Part shown: piece after piece, positions 8,516 to 18,523 of the stretch | How positions within the stretch are numbered: the stretch's first letter is position 1 | Layout: every line of letters begins with the position of its first letter | Notes under the pieces: generated by a model | Told to the model about the DNA's origin: nothing | Database searches by the model: none | Seen by the model: only the letters and a program-made list of their open reading frames with translations | Program-made: the position numbers and the translations under genes | Assembly: GCF_003696265.1 (NCBI RefSeq) | Contig: NZ_RFFH01000001.1 | Coordinates: 496,001-560,000, forward strand | Length of the DNA: 64,000 bases | Source: Nocardia stercoris | GTDB taxonomy: Bacteria; Actinomycetota; Actinomycetes; Mycobacteriales; Mycobacteriaceae | Direction: 5' to 3'

Positions 8516-9097
8516 TCAGAGCAGGTCGAGCAGGAATGCGAGCTCCTGCGGGGCATACCAGGCGAGCTGATGGTCCTCGGCGTCACCCAGGACGAACTCG
8601 GCATCCGGGTCGCCCAGATCGGCCTCGTCGATCACGTCGACCGCCTTCGCCACGGCCGGTTCGGCATCGGCGAGATCCACGTGCACCGAGGCGAGTTGCC
8701 GGAAGGTGATCGGCGCCGACAGCCGCACCACGGCGTCGTCGAGATCGGGCCGCAGCGTCACGCCGGTGACGTCGGCGGCGATCACCGCACGGCGGTACAC
8801 CGGCGCCTGATAGGTGTCCGGCGGCGCGGGCGCGTCCGGATCGGGCTCGGGCGCCTCGGCGGGGGTGTCGCCGTCGCCGGACCGCAGCGCCTGCTCGCGC
8901 TCGTCGGCCAGCAGCCGCAGCGACGCGCGCGCGGCTTCGGCCATGGCGACCTCGGACAGTTCGTCGTCGTCGCCGGCCGCGTACGCCTCGCGCAGCGCCG
9001 GGGTCACCGCGAACGCGGTGTCGTTCATGGCGCGGATCTCGCGGTGGTCGACCAGGCCGCGCAGCATCGGTACCGTCGCCGGAACGTAGACGCGCAT
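8516..9097 (-). CDS. DUF6912 (Rv3231c-like) conserved protein
   Basis: A 193-residue acidic protein recognised as the conserved hypothetical that accompanies the desaturase and WS/DGAT genes in mycobacteria. It begins [17 protein letters not shown] and ends with a charged domain ([28 protein letters not shown] to LDLL). The middle (residues about 65-90) is a low-complexity proline and acid-rich linker. An in-frame GTG at 9127 has a strong GGAGGAG and would overlap the upstream acyltransferase gene by 17 bases. MRVY is preferred as the family N-terminus, but either start implies translational coupling. Function is unknown. Confidence 0.78.
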   Translation of the reverse strand: MRVYVPATVPMLRGLVDHREIRAMNDTAFAVTPALREAYAAGDDDELSEVAMAEAARASLRLLADEREQALRSGDGDTPAEAPEPDPDAPAPPDTYQAPVYRRAVIAADVTGVTLRPDLDDAVVRLSAPITFRQLASVHVDLADAEPAVAKAVDVIDEADLGDPDAEFVLGDAEDHQLAWYAPQELAFLLDLL

Positions 9098-9110
9098 CTT
9101 GCCGGACGAT

Positions 9111-10529
9111 TCACTGGCTGCAGGCACCGAGCATCTCCTCCATCGATTCGTGTACCGCCGCCGCCAGCACGCCCACGTCGGACAGGCCGTCGCGATCGGC
9201 GTTGAGCCCGTAGAACACCTGTCCGTCGTAGGACGTGATGCCGATGCTCGAGGTCTGGTTGCGCAGTAGCGGTGACACCGGGTACATCTCCAGCATGCGC
9301 GCCCCGCCGATGTACATCGGCTGTTGTGGGCCCGGAGCGTTGGTGATCACCAGATTGAACGTGTGTTCTGCGAAGGTACTCGCCGCGCGCATGCTCATGG
9401 CGTGCAGGCTCGCCGGTGCGAATCCGGCCATGTGCACGAGGGTGCGCGCCTGCACGCTGCGGCGGTGCCGGGTCTGCTCGGCGTTGGCGTGCTTGATGTG
9501 GGAGAGCCGCAGCACCGGATTCGGTTCGCCCACCGGCAGATCGATGAGGAACGAGGACACCTCGCTGGGCGCGGTGAGCTGGTCGCCGTTCGGGCTCTCC
9601 ACGTACACCGACATCGGGACCACGGCCCGCAGCACCGACGACTGGGTGAGCACTTCGCCGCGTGCCTGCAGGAAGTTGCGCAGCGCGCCGGTGGTCACCG
9701 CGAGGATGGCGTCGTTGATGGAGCAGTCGAAGCAGCGCCGGATCCGGCGGTAGTCGTCGAGATCGGTGCGCACGACGTCGAACCGGCGGTTGCGTGAGGT
9801 GGGCGCGTTGAGCGTGCTGTCCGGTGCGCCGAGGGTCGCGCTGCGCACGGCCGAGACCACCGATTCGACGACCTTGCCGGTGGCGCCGGCGATGGCGGAG
9901 GCGCTGGTGCCGGCCCGGCGCAGTACGTCGACGGCTTCGCGGGGTTGCGAGGCCAGGTAGAGCAGGGCGCCGCCGAGCAGTTCGACCTCGCTGGGTTCCT
10001 TGTGCGCGGTCCAGGAATCGGTGGCCACGATGCGCGGCTGGGGTGATGTGTCCAGGATCACATGACCGATCTCGAGCGCGGCGTCACCGTCCACCAGCGC
10101 CGAATGCGACTTGGTGAACACCGCCCGCCGGCCACCGGACAGGCCCTCGATCAGATACATCTCCCACAGCGGCCGGGTGTGATCCAGCGGCCGCGACGCC
10201 AGCCGCGCCACCAGCTCCTGCAACTGTGCGTCGGAACCCGGGGCGGGCAGCGCGGACCGGCGCACGTGATAGGTGATGTCGAACCGGCTGTCCTCCACCC
10301 AGACCGGGCGGCCCAACATGAACGGGATCTCACGGACCTTGCGGCGGTACCGGGGAACCAGCGGCAACCGGCTCTCGACCAAGTCGACGAGGGTGTCGTA
10401 GTCCAGTGCGTGACCTTCGGCGCCGGGTTCGGGATCACCCACGATCGCCAGCGCACCGATGTGCATCGGATTGCTGCTCGACTCGAGCCGGTAGAACGCC
10501 GCGTCCTGCGGTGTGAGTCTCATGATCAC
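9111..10529 (-). CDS. WS/DGAT-family acyltransferase with altered active site
   Basis: This 472-residue protein is of the wax ester synthase / diacylglycerol acyltransferase family (Rv3233c/Rv3234c region). It starts MRLTPQDAAFYRLES after a GTG-ATC and shows RPLWEMYLIEGL and a C-terminal NLVITNAPGPQQPMYIGGARMLEMYPVSPL. The family active site HHxxxDG aligns to HSALVDG here, so the second, catalytic histidine is serine. The GTG at 10529 has AAGGAG 11 bases upstream. Acyl transfer to a glycerol or alcohol acceptor is the family role, but the missing histidine makes normal catalysis doubtful. It precedes and overlaps the possible long form of DUF6912. Confidence 0.85.
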   Translation of the reverse strand: MIMRLTPQDAAFYRLESSSNPMHIGALAIVGDPEPGAEGHALDYDTLVDLVESRLPLVPRYRRKVREIPFMLGRPVWVEDSRFDITYHVRRSALPAPGSDAQLQELVARLASRPLDHTRPLWEMYLIEGLSGGRRAVFTKSHSALVDGDAALEIGHVILDTSPQPRIVATDSWTAHKEPSEVELLGGALLYLASQPREAVDVLRRAGTSASAIAGATGKVVESVVSAVRSATLGAPDSTLNAPTSRNRRFDVVRTDLDDYRRIRRCFDCSINDAILAVTTGALRNFLQARGEVLTQSSVLRAVVPMSVYVESPNGDQLTAPSEVSSFLIDLPVGEPNPVLRLSHIKHANAEQTRHRRSVQARTLVHMAGFAPASLHAMSMRAASTFAEHTFNLVITNAPGPQQPMYIGGARMLEMYPVSPLLRNQTSSIGITSYDGQVFYGLNADRDGLSDVGVLAAAVHESMEEMLGACSQ

Positions 10530-10701
10530 GCTGGCCGGTACTCCTTCCGATATCTCGCTATTGTGCGGTCCGCGCGGCCGCGTGGCCGTCGCGGCGCGAC
10601 TTTTGGCCCGATACCGCAGGTGGGAGCTGCGCGCGTGGTGCCCGGCGTGCCATGCTCGGGCCGATCGAGACCCGGGAGAAAGCCGAGAGCAGGGGGTTGT
10701 C

Positions 10702-11223
10702 ATGTCCGAACGCGGCGGCGGAACGCGCCGGTCGTTGTCGCCGGCACCCAGTTGCGAGCCACCCCTGACCCGGGCCGGAACGGATACGACACCCGGAGCA
10801 GCGCTGCTCGACCGCAGCGGTACGGGCCGCCGGCACGCGGTTACCACGCGGCGCCGGACGCCACACGACGGTCGTTCCTCATCGTACGGCAACGGCGTCG
10901 AATCGGACGCCGCAGCAATCGCATTCGCCGAGCGGTCGCTGCGCATGGTGCTGGAGGTCCTCGACGGCCGCCGCCCGGCACCGCAGTTGCGCCCGCTGGC
11001 CGAACCCACCGTGGTCGCGGCGCTGGAGACACTGCTGCGTACCGGAGCACCGGCCCGGCGGCTCGGGCCGGCCCAATTGGCCGGGGTGCGGGTGCTGCCC
11101 GTGGCGGTAGGGGTCTGCGAGGTGTGCGGGAGTTACGAGCGCGGTGGCCGCCGGTTCGCGCTCGCCGGGCGCATCGTGGCCCGTCGCGGCGGGCATCGGC
11201 TGACCGCGTTGCGCTTGCGGTGA
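10702..11223 (+). CDS. Rv3235 family protein
   Basis: A 173-residue basic protein with a disordered Arg/Ser/Thr/Pro-rich N-terminal half (about residues 1-65) and a conserved C-terminal domain (FAERSLRMVLEVLDGRRPAPQLRPLAEPTVVAALETLLR to RFALAGRIVARRGGHRLTALRL). This is recognised as the Rv3235 family that sits upstream of secA1. The C-terminal segment also resembles SecA-neighbour proteins of unknown role in other actinobacteria. The ATG at 10702 has AGGGGG upstream. It is co-directional with secA1, 113 bases before it. Function is unknown; association with secretion is only positional. Confidence 0.78.
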   Translation: MSERGGGTRRSLSPAPSCEPPLTRAGTDTTPGAALLDRSGTGRRHAVTTRRRTPHDGRSSSYGNGVESDAAAIAFAERSLRMVLEVLDGRRPAPQLRPLAEPTVVAALETLLRTGAPARRLGPAQLAGVRVLPVAVGVCEVCGSYERGGRRFALAGRIVARRGGHRLTALRLR

Positions 11224-11336
11224 ACGAGATGTGCGGGCACTCCTGGCCATGTGGTAGTCCCCCGCGCCTACCATGGTGGCGACATTAGGATGGACAACAA
11301 GTTCGACCACCACCGACCAGAGGACTGACGAGACCC

Positions 11337-14090
<2,754 letters not shown>

Positions 14091-14102
14091 TCCCCGGTAC
14101 CA

Positions 14103-14141
14103 CGACTGCGCCGCACCCCGAATCGGGGTGCGGCGCAGTCG
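14103..14141. terminator. Bidirectional terminator between secA and the SDR gene
   Basis: A perfect 18-base-pair stem (14103-14120 with 14124-14141), AAT loop, followed by TTT on the plus strand. It lies between convergent genes and can serve both. Confidence 0.9.
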
Positions 14142-14159
14142 TTTCCGCTCACCTCGCGG

Positions 14160-14948
14160 TCAGGGCAGGATCGAGTCGACATAGCCGCCGTCGACGCGCA
14201 GCGCGCCGCCGGTGGTGGCGGAGGCCTGGGGTGAGCTGAGGTAGACGACCAGGTCGGCGATCTCCTCGGGTTCGATCAGGCGCTGGATCAGCGACTGCGG
14301 GCGGTGTGTGCGCATGAATTCGCGTTGCGCTTCGTCCCAGGGCAGCGAACGGTCGACGAGCTGGTAGACGAAATCCTCGACGCCGCCGGTGTGGGTCGGC
14401 CCGGCGATCACCGAGTTGACGGTGACACCGGTACCGGCGGCCTCCTTGGCGAAACCGCGGGACACGGCCAGCAGCGCGGTCTTCGATACGCCGTAGTGGA
14501 TCATCTCGACTGGGATCACCACCGCCGAGTCGCTGGCGATCTGGATCGCCCGGCCCCAACCGCGCCCGATCATGCCGGGCAGGTAGGTGCGGATGAGCCG
14601 GGCCGCCGCCAGCACATTGACCTCGAACATCGACCGCCACTGGTCGTCGGTGATCTCCTGCGCGGGTACCGCGCCGAAGATGCCGAGGTTGTTGACCAGG
14701 ATGTCCACGGCGGGGAATTCGCGCACCAGGTCGGCGACGCCGGCTTCGGTCGTGACGTCCGCGGTGATCCCGGCGACGTCGGCGCCGGTGCTACGCAGAT
14801 CGGCGACGGCCCGGTCGACGCGTTCGGCGGTGCGGCCGTTGACGATCACGCGGGCGCCGCTGTCGGCCAGGCGATCGGCGATCGCCAGCCCGATGCCCTG
14901 GGTGGAGCCGGTCACGAGTGCGGTCTTTCCGGTCAGATCGATCAGCAC
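14160..14948 (-). CDS. Short-chain dehydrogenase/reductase
   Basis: A 262-residue classical SDR. The nucleotide-binding motif is TGSTQGIG (about residues 13-20), the NNLG motif (normally NNAG) follows, and the catalytic Ser and Tyr-x3-Lys appear as SDSAVVIP...HYGVSK. The C-terminal ATTGGALRVDGGYVDSIL is the usual SDR end. The GTG at 14948 has a strong GGAGGAG 6 bases upstream, which decides the start; the longer open frame upstream is antisense noise. The substrate is not predictable. It is isolated between two terminators, so it is probably transcribed alone. Confidence 0.9.
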   Translation of the reverse strand: MLIDLTGKTALVTGSTQGIGLAIADRLADSGARVIVNGRTAERVDRAVADLRSTGADVAGITADVTTEAGVADLVREFPAVDILVNNLGIFGAVPAQEITDDQWRSMFEVNVLAAARLIRTYLPGMIGRGWGRAIQIASDSAVVIPVEMIHYGVSKTALLAVSRGFAKEAAGTGVTVNSVIAGPTHTGGVEDFVYQLVDRSLPWDEAQREFMRTHRPQSLIQRLIEPEEIADLVVYLSSPQASATTGGALRVDGGYVDSILP

Positions 14949-15136
14949 GACGATCTCCTCCCGATACGGTTGCGGCACAGCGGACGCTACAACTCGGCAG
15001 CCGGATTTGCGATGAGCGCGGATCGGCGTGCCCGCGACCGCCGGTGGTCGTTTCGCGGTGCCGGCGCAGTGTCGGCGACCTCGCGTGGCCGACGCGCGTG
15101 GGGTCCACGTCGGGTGACCGGTACGGCGAACGACAG

Positions 15137-15181
15137 CGGCCCCGAGATGAAATCCCTTGTGCGGGAATCCATTCGGGGCCG
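15137..15181 (-). terminator. Hairpin terminator after the first transglycosylase gene
   Basis: Inverted repeat CGGCCCCGA / TCGGGGCCG with inner paired segments (ATG/CAT and CCC/GGG) lies 31 bases beyond the stop codon of the leftward gene ending at 15212. Confidence 0.7.
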
Positions 15182-15211
15182 TGTCGGCAGGGGGAAAGAG
15201 AACGAGAGGGG

Positions 15212-15703
15212 TCAGTAGGCCGAGTTGACGTTGTCCATCGAGCCGTAGCGGGCGTGGGCGTAGTTGCACGCGGCGGTGATGTTGGCGACCGGGTCCCAGA
15301 TGTCCCACGAGGTGCCGTCGACGTGGTAGGCCTTGAACGTCGGGTCGATCACCTGCAGCAAGCCCTTCGACGGGATGCCGTTCTGCGCGTTGATGTCGTA
15401 CAGGTTGATCGCCCGGGTGTCGCCCGAGGACTCCCGGATGACGTTGCGGTGGATGCCGTCGTAGCTGGCCGGAATCCCCTTGGCGTGCAGGATGTCCAGC
15501 GAGTGCCGGATCCACCCGTCGAGGTTGTTCGGGTACTGCGGCGCCGTGCTGGAGGACATCGCCACCGGCTCGATCTGCGGCGCGGCCGGCTCGCCGTGCG
15601 CGCCGACGACGCCGACGGTCACGAGCGCGGTCAGCGCGAAGCCGGCCGCCAGGGCGGCATCACGCTTGATGGACTTCCGAACCGGGGTCTGGGTACTCGA
15701 CAT
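15212..15703 (-). CDS. Secreted transglycosylase SLT-domain protein (paralogue 1)
   Basis: A 163-residue exported protein. Residues about 14-40 form a signal peptide (RDAALAAGFALTALVTVGVVGAHGEPA). The rest is a lysozyme-like SLT domain with the probable catalytic Glu in VIRESSGD, the GLLQVIDPTF motif and NITAACNYAHARYGSMDNV. It would cleave cell-wall glycan strands. It is a shorter relative of the protein at 16231-16890; the C-terminal ~105 residues are nearly the same. AGAAAG 8 bases before the ATG is complementary to the extreme 3' end of 16S rRNA. An 11-base AGAAAGCGAAA is repeated with a 20-base period in the leader. Confidence 0.87.
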   Translation of the reverse strand: MSSTQTPVRKSIKRDAALAAGFALTALVTVGVVGAHGEPAAPQIEPVAMSSSTAPQYPNNLDGWIRHSLDILHAKGIPASYDGIHRNVIRESSGDTRAINLYDINAQNGIPSKGLLQVIDPTFKAYHVDGTSWDIWDPVANITAACNYAHARYGSMDNVNSAY

Positions 15704-15795
15704 GGGTTTCGCTTTCTGGGCGCGTCTTTCGCTTTCTCAAGGTTTCGGCCGGTAGGCCGAGGCAGATGACGGCGTGTGGCACACGATCCGACCGG

Positions 15796-16113
15796 TCAGG
15801 AAGGGTTGCTTCCGTGGATGACCTGCTTGGCGACGATGCGCGGGCGCAGGCGGGTGCCCTCGAGGGGGCGGGGAGCTTCGAGGACTTCCTCGTCCGGATT
15901 CCAGATTCCGGTCAGCAGTTCGATCAGCGCGGAGAGCAGGTCTACGCCGCCGTCGTCGAAGCTGCGGCCGAGGCGGGCGCCGAAATCGGGATGGCATTCC
16001 CGCGACCGCGGCGGCGCCGGGTCGGCGGCGCGGGCCGGGGGAGTGCTGCCGGGCGAGCGCAGCTGGGGGCGGCAGGGGCGGCCCTGGATCTCACCGTCGG
16101 TGTGCTCGTGCAC
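15796..16113 (-). CDS. Small hypothetical protein between the two transglycosylases
   Basis: A 105-residue reading frame starting GTG at 16113 with a textbook GAGGAGG six bases upstream, and codons rich in third-position G or C as in neighbouring genes. The N-terminal half is Pro/Arg/Ala-rich. The C-terminal half contains DLLSALIELLTGIWNPDEE and a basic end (RLRPRIVAKQVIHGSN). No signal peptide or recognised domain is evident. It is co-directional with both SLT genes and fills the space between them. The strong ribosome-binding site is the main argument that it is real. Function unknown. Confidence 0.55.
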   Translation of the reverse strand: MHEHTDGEIQGRPCRPQLRSPGSTPPARAADPAPPRSRECHPDFGARLGRSFDDGGVDLLSALIELLTGIWNPDEEVLEAPRPLEGTRLRPRIVAKQVIHGSNPS

Positions 16114-16165
16114 GGCGGACCTCCTCGTTCGCTCTGATAGGCCGAATTGTTCTGGTGTCCAACGA

Positions 16166-16203
16166 GATACGGCGCGGCATGGGTTGCCGCGCCGCGCCGT
16201 ATC
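16166..16203 (-). terminator. Hairpin terminator after the second transglycosylase gene
   Basis: A perfect 13-base-pair stem (16166-16178 with 16191-16203) lies 28 bases past the stop of the leftward gene ending at 16231. Confidence 0.8.
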
Positions 16204-16230
16204 CCGGCAGGGGGGTCGAGTACGACCGGG

Positions 16231-16890
16231 TCAGTAGGCCGAGTAGACGTTGTCCATCGAGCCGTAGCGCGCGGCGGCGTAGTTGCAGGCCGCGGTGATG
16301 TTGGCGACCGGGTCCCAGATGTTCCAGGAGGTGCCGTCGACGTGGTACGCGTTGAACGTCGGGTCGATGACCTGCAGCAGGCCCTTCGACGGGATGCCGT
16401 TCATGGCGTTGATGTCGTAGAGGTTGATGGCCTGCGTGTCACCCGAGGACTCACGGATGATGTTGCGGTAGATGCCGTCGTAGCTGGCCGGGATGCCGTG
16501 GGCACCCAGGATGTCGAGCGAGTGCCGGATCCAGCCGTCCAGGTTGTCCGCGTACTGGGGCGCCTCGGGGGCCGGGGCGGGAGCGGGGGCCGGGGCCGGG
16601 GCGGGCGCCATCGGCGGGACGACCGGCTGCGCGGCGTCCTGCGCCGGGGCGGCCTGCTTGTGGACGTCGGCGGCCAGGGCGACCTGCTGCTTCGGCGCGT
16701 CCTTCGGCGCGATCGTCGCGGCGGCGCCGACCGAGATCTTCGAAGCGGACGCGACCTGCTGCGACGAGGAGGAGTTGTGCTGAGCACCCGCCACGCCGAC
16801 CGTGGCCAGAGCGGCCAGGGCGGCGGTCGCCATCGTGGCCTTGCCGGCGCGACGCGAGGTTTTTCGGGTGGTGGAACGGGCATTCGCCAT
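16231..16890 (-). CDS. Secreted transglycosylase SLT-domain protein (paralogue 2)
   Basis: A 219-residue exported protein with an N-terminal basic region and signal segment (KATMATAALAALATVGVAGA), a low-complexity Ala-Pro repeat linker (about residues 90-112), and a C-terminal SLT/lysozyme-like domain (residues about 115-219; catalytic Glu in IIRESSGD, GLLQVIDPTF). The linker would hold the enzyme away from the membrane in the cell wall. The ATG at 16890 is chosen over the upstream frame because the signal peptide starts MANARSTTRK. An AAGAAAGCG lies upstream. It has an exceptionally long leader with a CRP-type site, recalling CRP control of rpfA in M. tuberculosis. It is not an Rpf protein by sequence. 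Confidence 0.87.
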   Translation of the reverse strand: MANARSTTRKTSRRAGKATMATAALAALATVGVAGAQHNSSSSQQVASASKISVGAAATIAPKDAPKQQVALAADVHKQAAPAQDAAQPVVPPMAPAPAPAPAPAPAPEAPQYADNLDGWIRHSLDILGAHGIPASYDGIYRNIIRESSGDTQAINLYDINAMNGIPSKGLLQVIDPTFNAYHVDGTSWNIWDPVANITAACNYAAARYGSMDNVYSAY

Positions 16891-16940
16891 GAGAGATAAA
16901 CGCTTTCTTGATGTTGCGGCCGGACGGCCGGCGCGAGAAC

Positions 16941-16953
16941 ACAAACTCCTGGT
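16941..16953. repeat. 13-base direct repeat, copy 1
   Basis: ACAAACTCCTGGT occurs here and again at 17299-17311, 358 bases away, both within the leader of the transglycosylase gene. On the transcribed strand each copy reads ACCAGGAGTTTGT, which contains AGGAG. Confidence 0.7.
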
Positions 16954-17049
16954 GCGCGCACAGCGGCGCTCACCTCCGGTATGTGCCGGATGCGCTGGGA
17001 TGTATTGTTCGGAGCTGGCAGGGGTGGAAAATTTCCCCTGGGCCCGGAC

Positions 17050-17163
17050 TCAGTAGTTGCCGGGTCGTTCGGCGGCGCAGCTGGATGCGTGCGCGGCCGT
17101 TGCGGAGGGCGCACCGGAGACTGCGGCGCCTCGCGGCGTTGCGTTCCGGGCTGTGTTCCGCAT
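17050..17163 (-). CDS. Possible 37-residue leader peptide
   Basis: ATG at 17163 with GAGGAG 11 bases upstream opens a 37-codon frame ending at 17050, rich in Ala, Arg, Ser and Thr and closing with CAAERPGNY. It lies in the leader of the transglycosylase gene on the same strand. There is no family support; it may be a regulatory uORF or chance. Confidence 0.25.
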   Translation of the reverse strand: MRNTARNATPRGAAVSGAPSATAAHASSCAAERPGNY

Positions 17164-17298
17164 TGCTTCAGCGACTCCTCGTTGTTTCGAACGTTGTCCG
17201 TTGGGGCAACAGATCACAGGTTGGTCACCGAAGGTTAACAGAAGGTGAACGAACACCGTTCGAAGAGCAGGGAAACCCCCCAGCTACTTCCGAATAAA

Positions 17299-17311
17299 AC
17301 AAACTCCTGGT
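17299..17311. repeat. 13-base direct repeat, copy 2
   Basis: Second copy of ACAAACTCCTGGT, 31 bases downstream (on the minus strand) of the CRP-type site. It is probably near or just inside the 5' end of the transcript. Confidence 0.7.
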
Positions 17312-17341
17312 CGCTACCGGGGGCTCTTATGAGCGTTACAG

Positions 17342-17357
17342 AGTGACTCGGATCACC
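17342..17357. promoter_or_regulatory. CRP-type binding site upstream of the transglycosylase gene
   Basis: AGTGA-CTCGGA-TCACC keeps both GTGA and TCAC half-sites of the actinobacterial CRP consensus TGTGA-N6-TCACA at the right spacing. Known parallel: CRP (Rv3676) activates rpfA in M. tuberculosis. Direct control here is inference. Confidence 0.6.
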
Positions 17358-17518
17358 TAAAAAGATGTTTCAACATCACGATTGGAGCAAAATCCTGCCG
17401 CAAAACGGCGTCTGCGGGGGCGCGGCAGGCGTGCTTCGAAGGGCGTTCGTAACGCTCCCGTGTCGGCCCATCCGACGCAGCCGTCGACTGTCGATCGGGG
17501 GACTGGACAGCGACCGCG

Positions 17519-18523
17519 TCAGGAGTGTCCGGTCATCCACGGATCGTTGGATTTGAGCGCGACCAGCAGCAGCCGGACCGCCTCGACCCGCCGCTGCCGC
17601 CCCTCCAGGCCGTCCAGCGCGCACTCCGGGTCGGCCGGCGGGCCCAGGTGGGTGCAGCCGCGCGGGCAGTCGTCGATGGCCTCGGCCAGGTCGGCGAAGG
17701 CCATGATCACGTCGTCGGGCGTGATGTGGGCGAGACCGAACGAGCGCACACCCGGGGTGTCGATGATCCAGCCCCCATCGGGCAGCGGGAACGCCACCGA
17801 CTGGGTGGAGGTGTGCCGGCCCTTGCCGACGCCCGAGACCTCGCCCGTGGCCCGCAGCGCGTCCGGGACCAGGCGGTTCACCAGGGTGGATTTGCCGACC
17901 CCGGAATGACCGATCAGGCAGGACAGTGAGTCGTGCAGCAGCTCCCGCACCGGTTCCAGCGGGTCGTCGCGACCCCCGTGCACGATGGTCAGGTCCAGAT
18001 CGGCGAACTCGGCCGCGAAATCCGAACCGGCCACCAGGTCGTCCTTGGTCAGGCACAGCACGGGCCGCAGGCCGCCGACGTAGGCGGCCACCATCGCGCG
18101 CTCGACGAAACCGGTGCGCGGGGGCGGGTCGGCGAGCGCCACCACGATGAACAGCTGCTCGGCGTTCGCGACCACCACCCGCTCGAACGGGTCGGTGTCG
18201 TCGGCGGTCCGCCGCAGCACGGTCGTGCGCTCGGCCACCCGCACGATGCGGGCCAGCGAGTCCGGCTTGCCCGTCAGATCACCGACCACGTCCACCTGAT
18301 CGCCCACGACGATCGGCGTGCGGCCCAGCTCCCGGGCCCGCATGGCCACGATCCGGCGGTCCGGGTCGCCGTCCAGCACACATCCCCAGCGGCCGCGGTC
18401 GACCGCGGTGACCATCGCGCTCTGCGCGTCGAGATGTTCGGGCCGGTTCTTGGTGCGGGGACGGGAGCCGCGGCGCCCGGGTCGGACCCGGACGTCGGAC
18501 TCGTCGTATTCGCGCCGTTTCAG
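17519..18523 (-). CDS. rsgA: Ribosome small subunit-dependent GTPase RsgA
   Basis: A circularly permuted GTPase that assists late 30S assembly. The G4 motif (TKDD) precedes G1 (GHSGVGKST) and G3 (DTPG), the diagnostic order. The C-terminal zinc-binding helical region carries [16 protein letters not shown]. Mycobacterial RsgA starts a few residues before YDESDV. No ATG, GTG or TTG exists there; the only fitting codon is CTG at 18523, with GGAG 7 bases upstream, overlapping the aroA stop as CTGA. This gives 334 residues. A GTG at 18565, inside aroA, has no ribosome-binding site. Co-translated with aroA. Confidence 0.9.
   Translation of the reverse strand: MKRREYDESDVRVRPGRRGSRPRTKNRPEHLDAQSAMVTAVDRGRWGCVLDGDPDRRIVAMRARELGRTPIVVGDQVDVVGDLTGKPDSLARIVRVAERTTVLRRTADDTDPFERVVVANAEQLFIVVALADPPPRTGFVERAMVAAYVGGLRPVLCLTKDDLVAGSDFAAEFADLDLTIVHGGRDDPLEPVRELLHDSLSCLIGHSGVGKSTLVNRLVPDALRATGEVSGVGKGRHTSTQSVAFPLPDGGWIIDTPGVRSFGLAHITPDDVIMAFADLAEAIDDCPRGCTHLGPPADPECALDGLEGRQRRVEAVRLLLVALKSNDPWMTGHS

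Larger units (their letters stand above)
16891..17341 (-). promoter_or_regulatory. Long untranslated leader of the second transglycosylase gene
   Basis: About 450 bases without a recognised protein family. It holds a 13-base direct repeat ACAAACTCCTGGT at 16941-16953 and 17299-17311, a 37-codon open frame (17050-17163), a CAGGGG/CCCCTG hairpin around an AT-rich core (17019-17040), and GGTGAACGAACACC (an inverted repeat GGTG-N6-CACC). The remaining sequence to 17518, beyond the CRP-type site, shows nothing clear except a weak hairpin near 17440-17460 after rsgA. Confidence 0.5.

Noticed and set aside
16891..17341. ydaO/c-di-AMP riboswitch in the transglycosylase leader
   Set aside because: I looked for the conserved blocks (GGGGACCC, GGGGUGAA, GUAGGGC, CAGCUAACCUCG) on the minus strand and did not find them in order.
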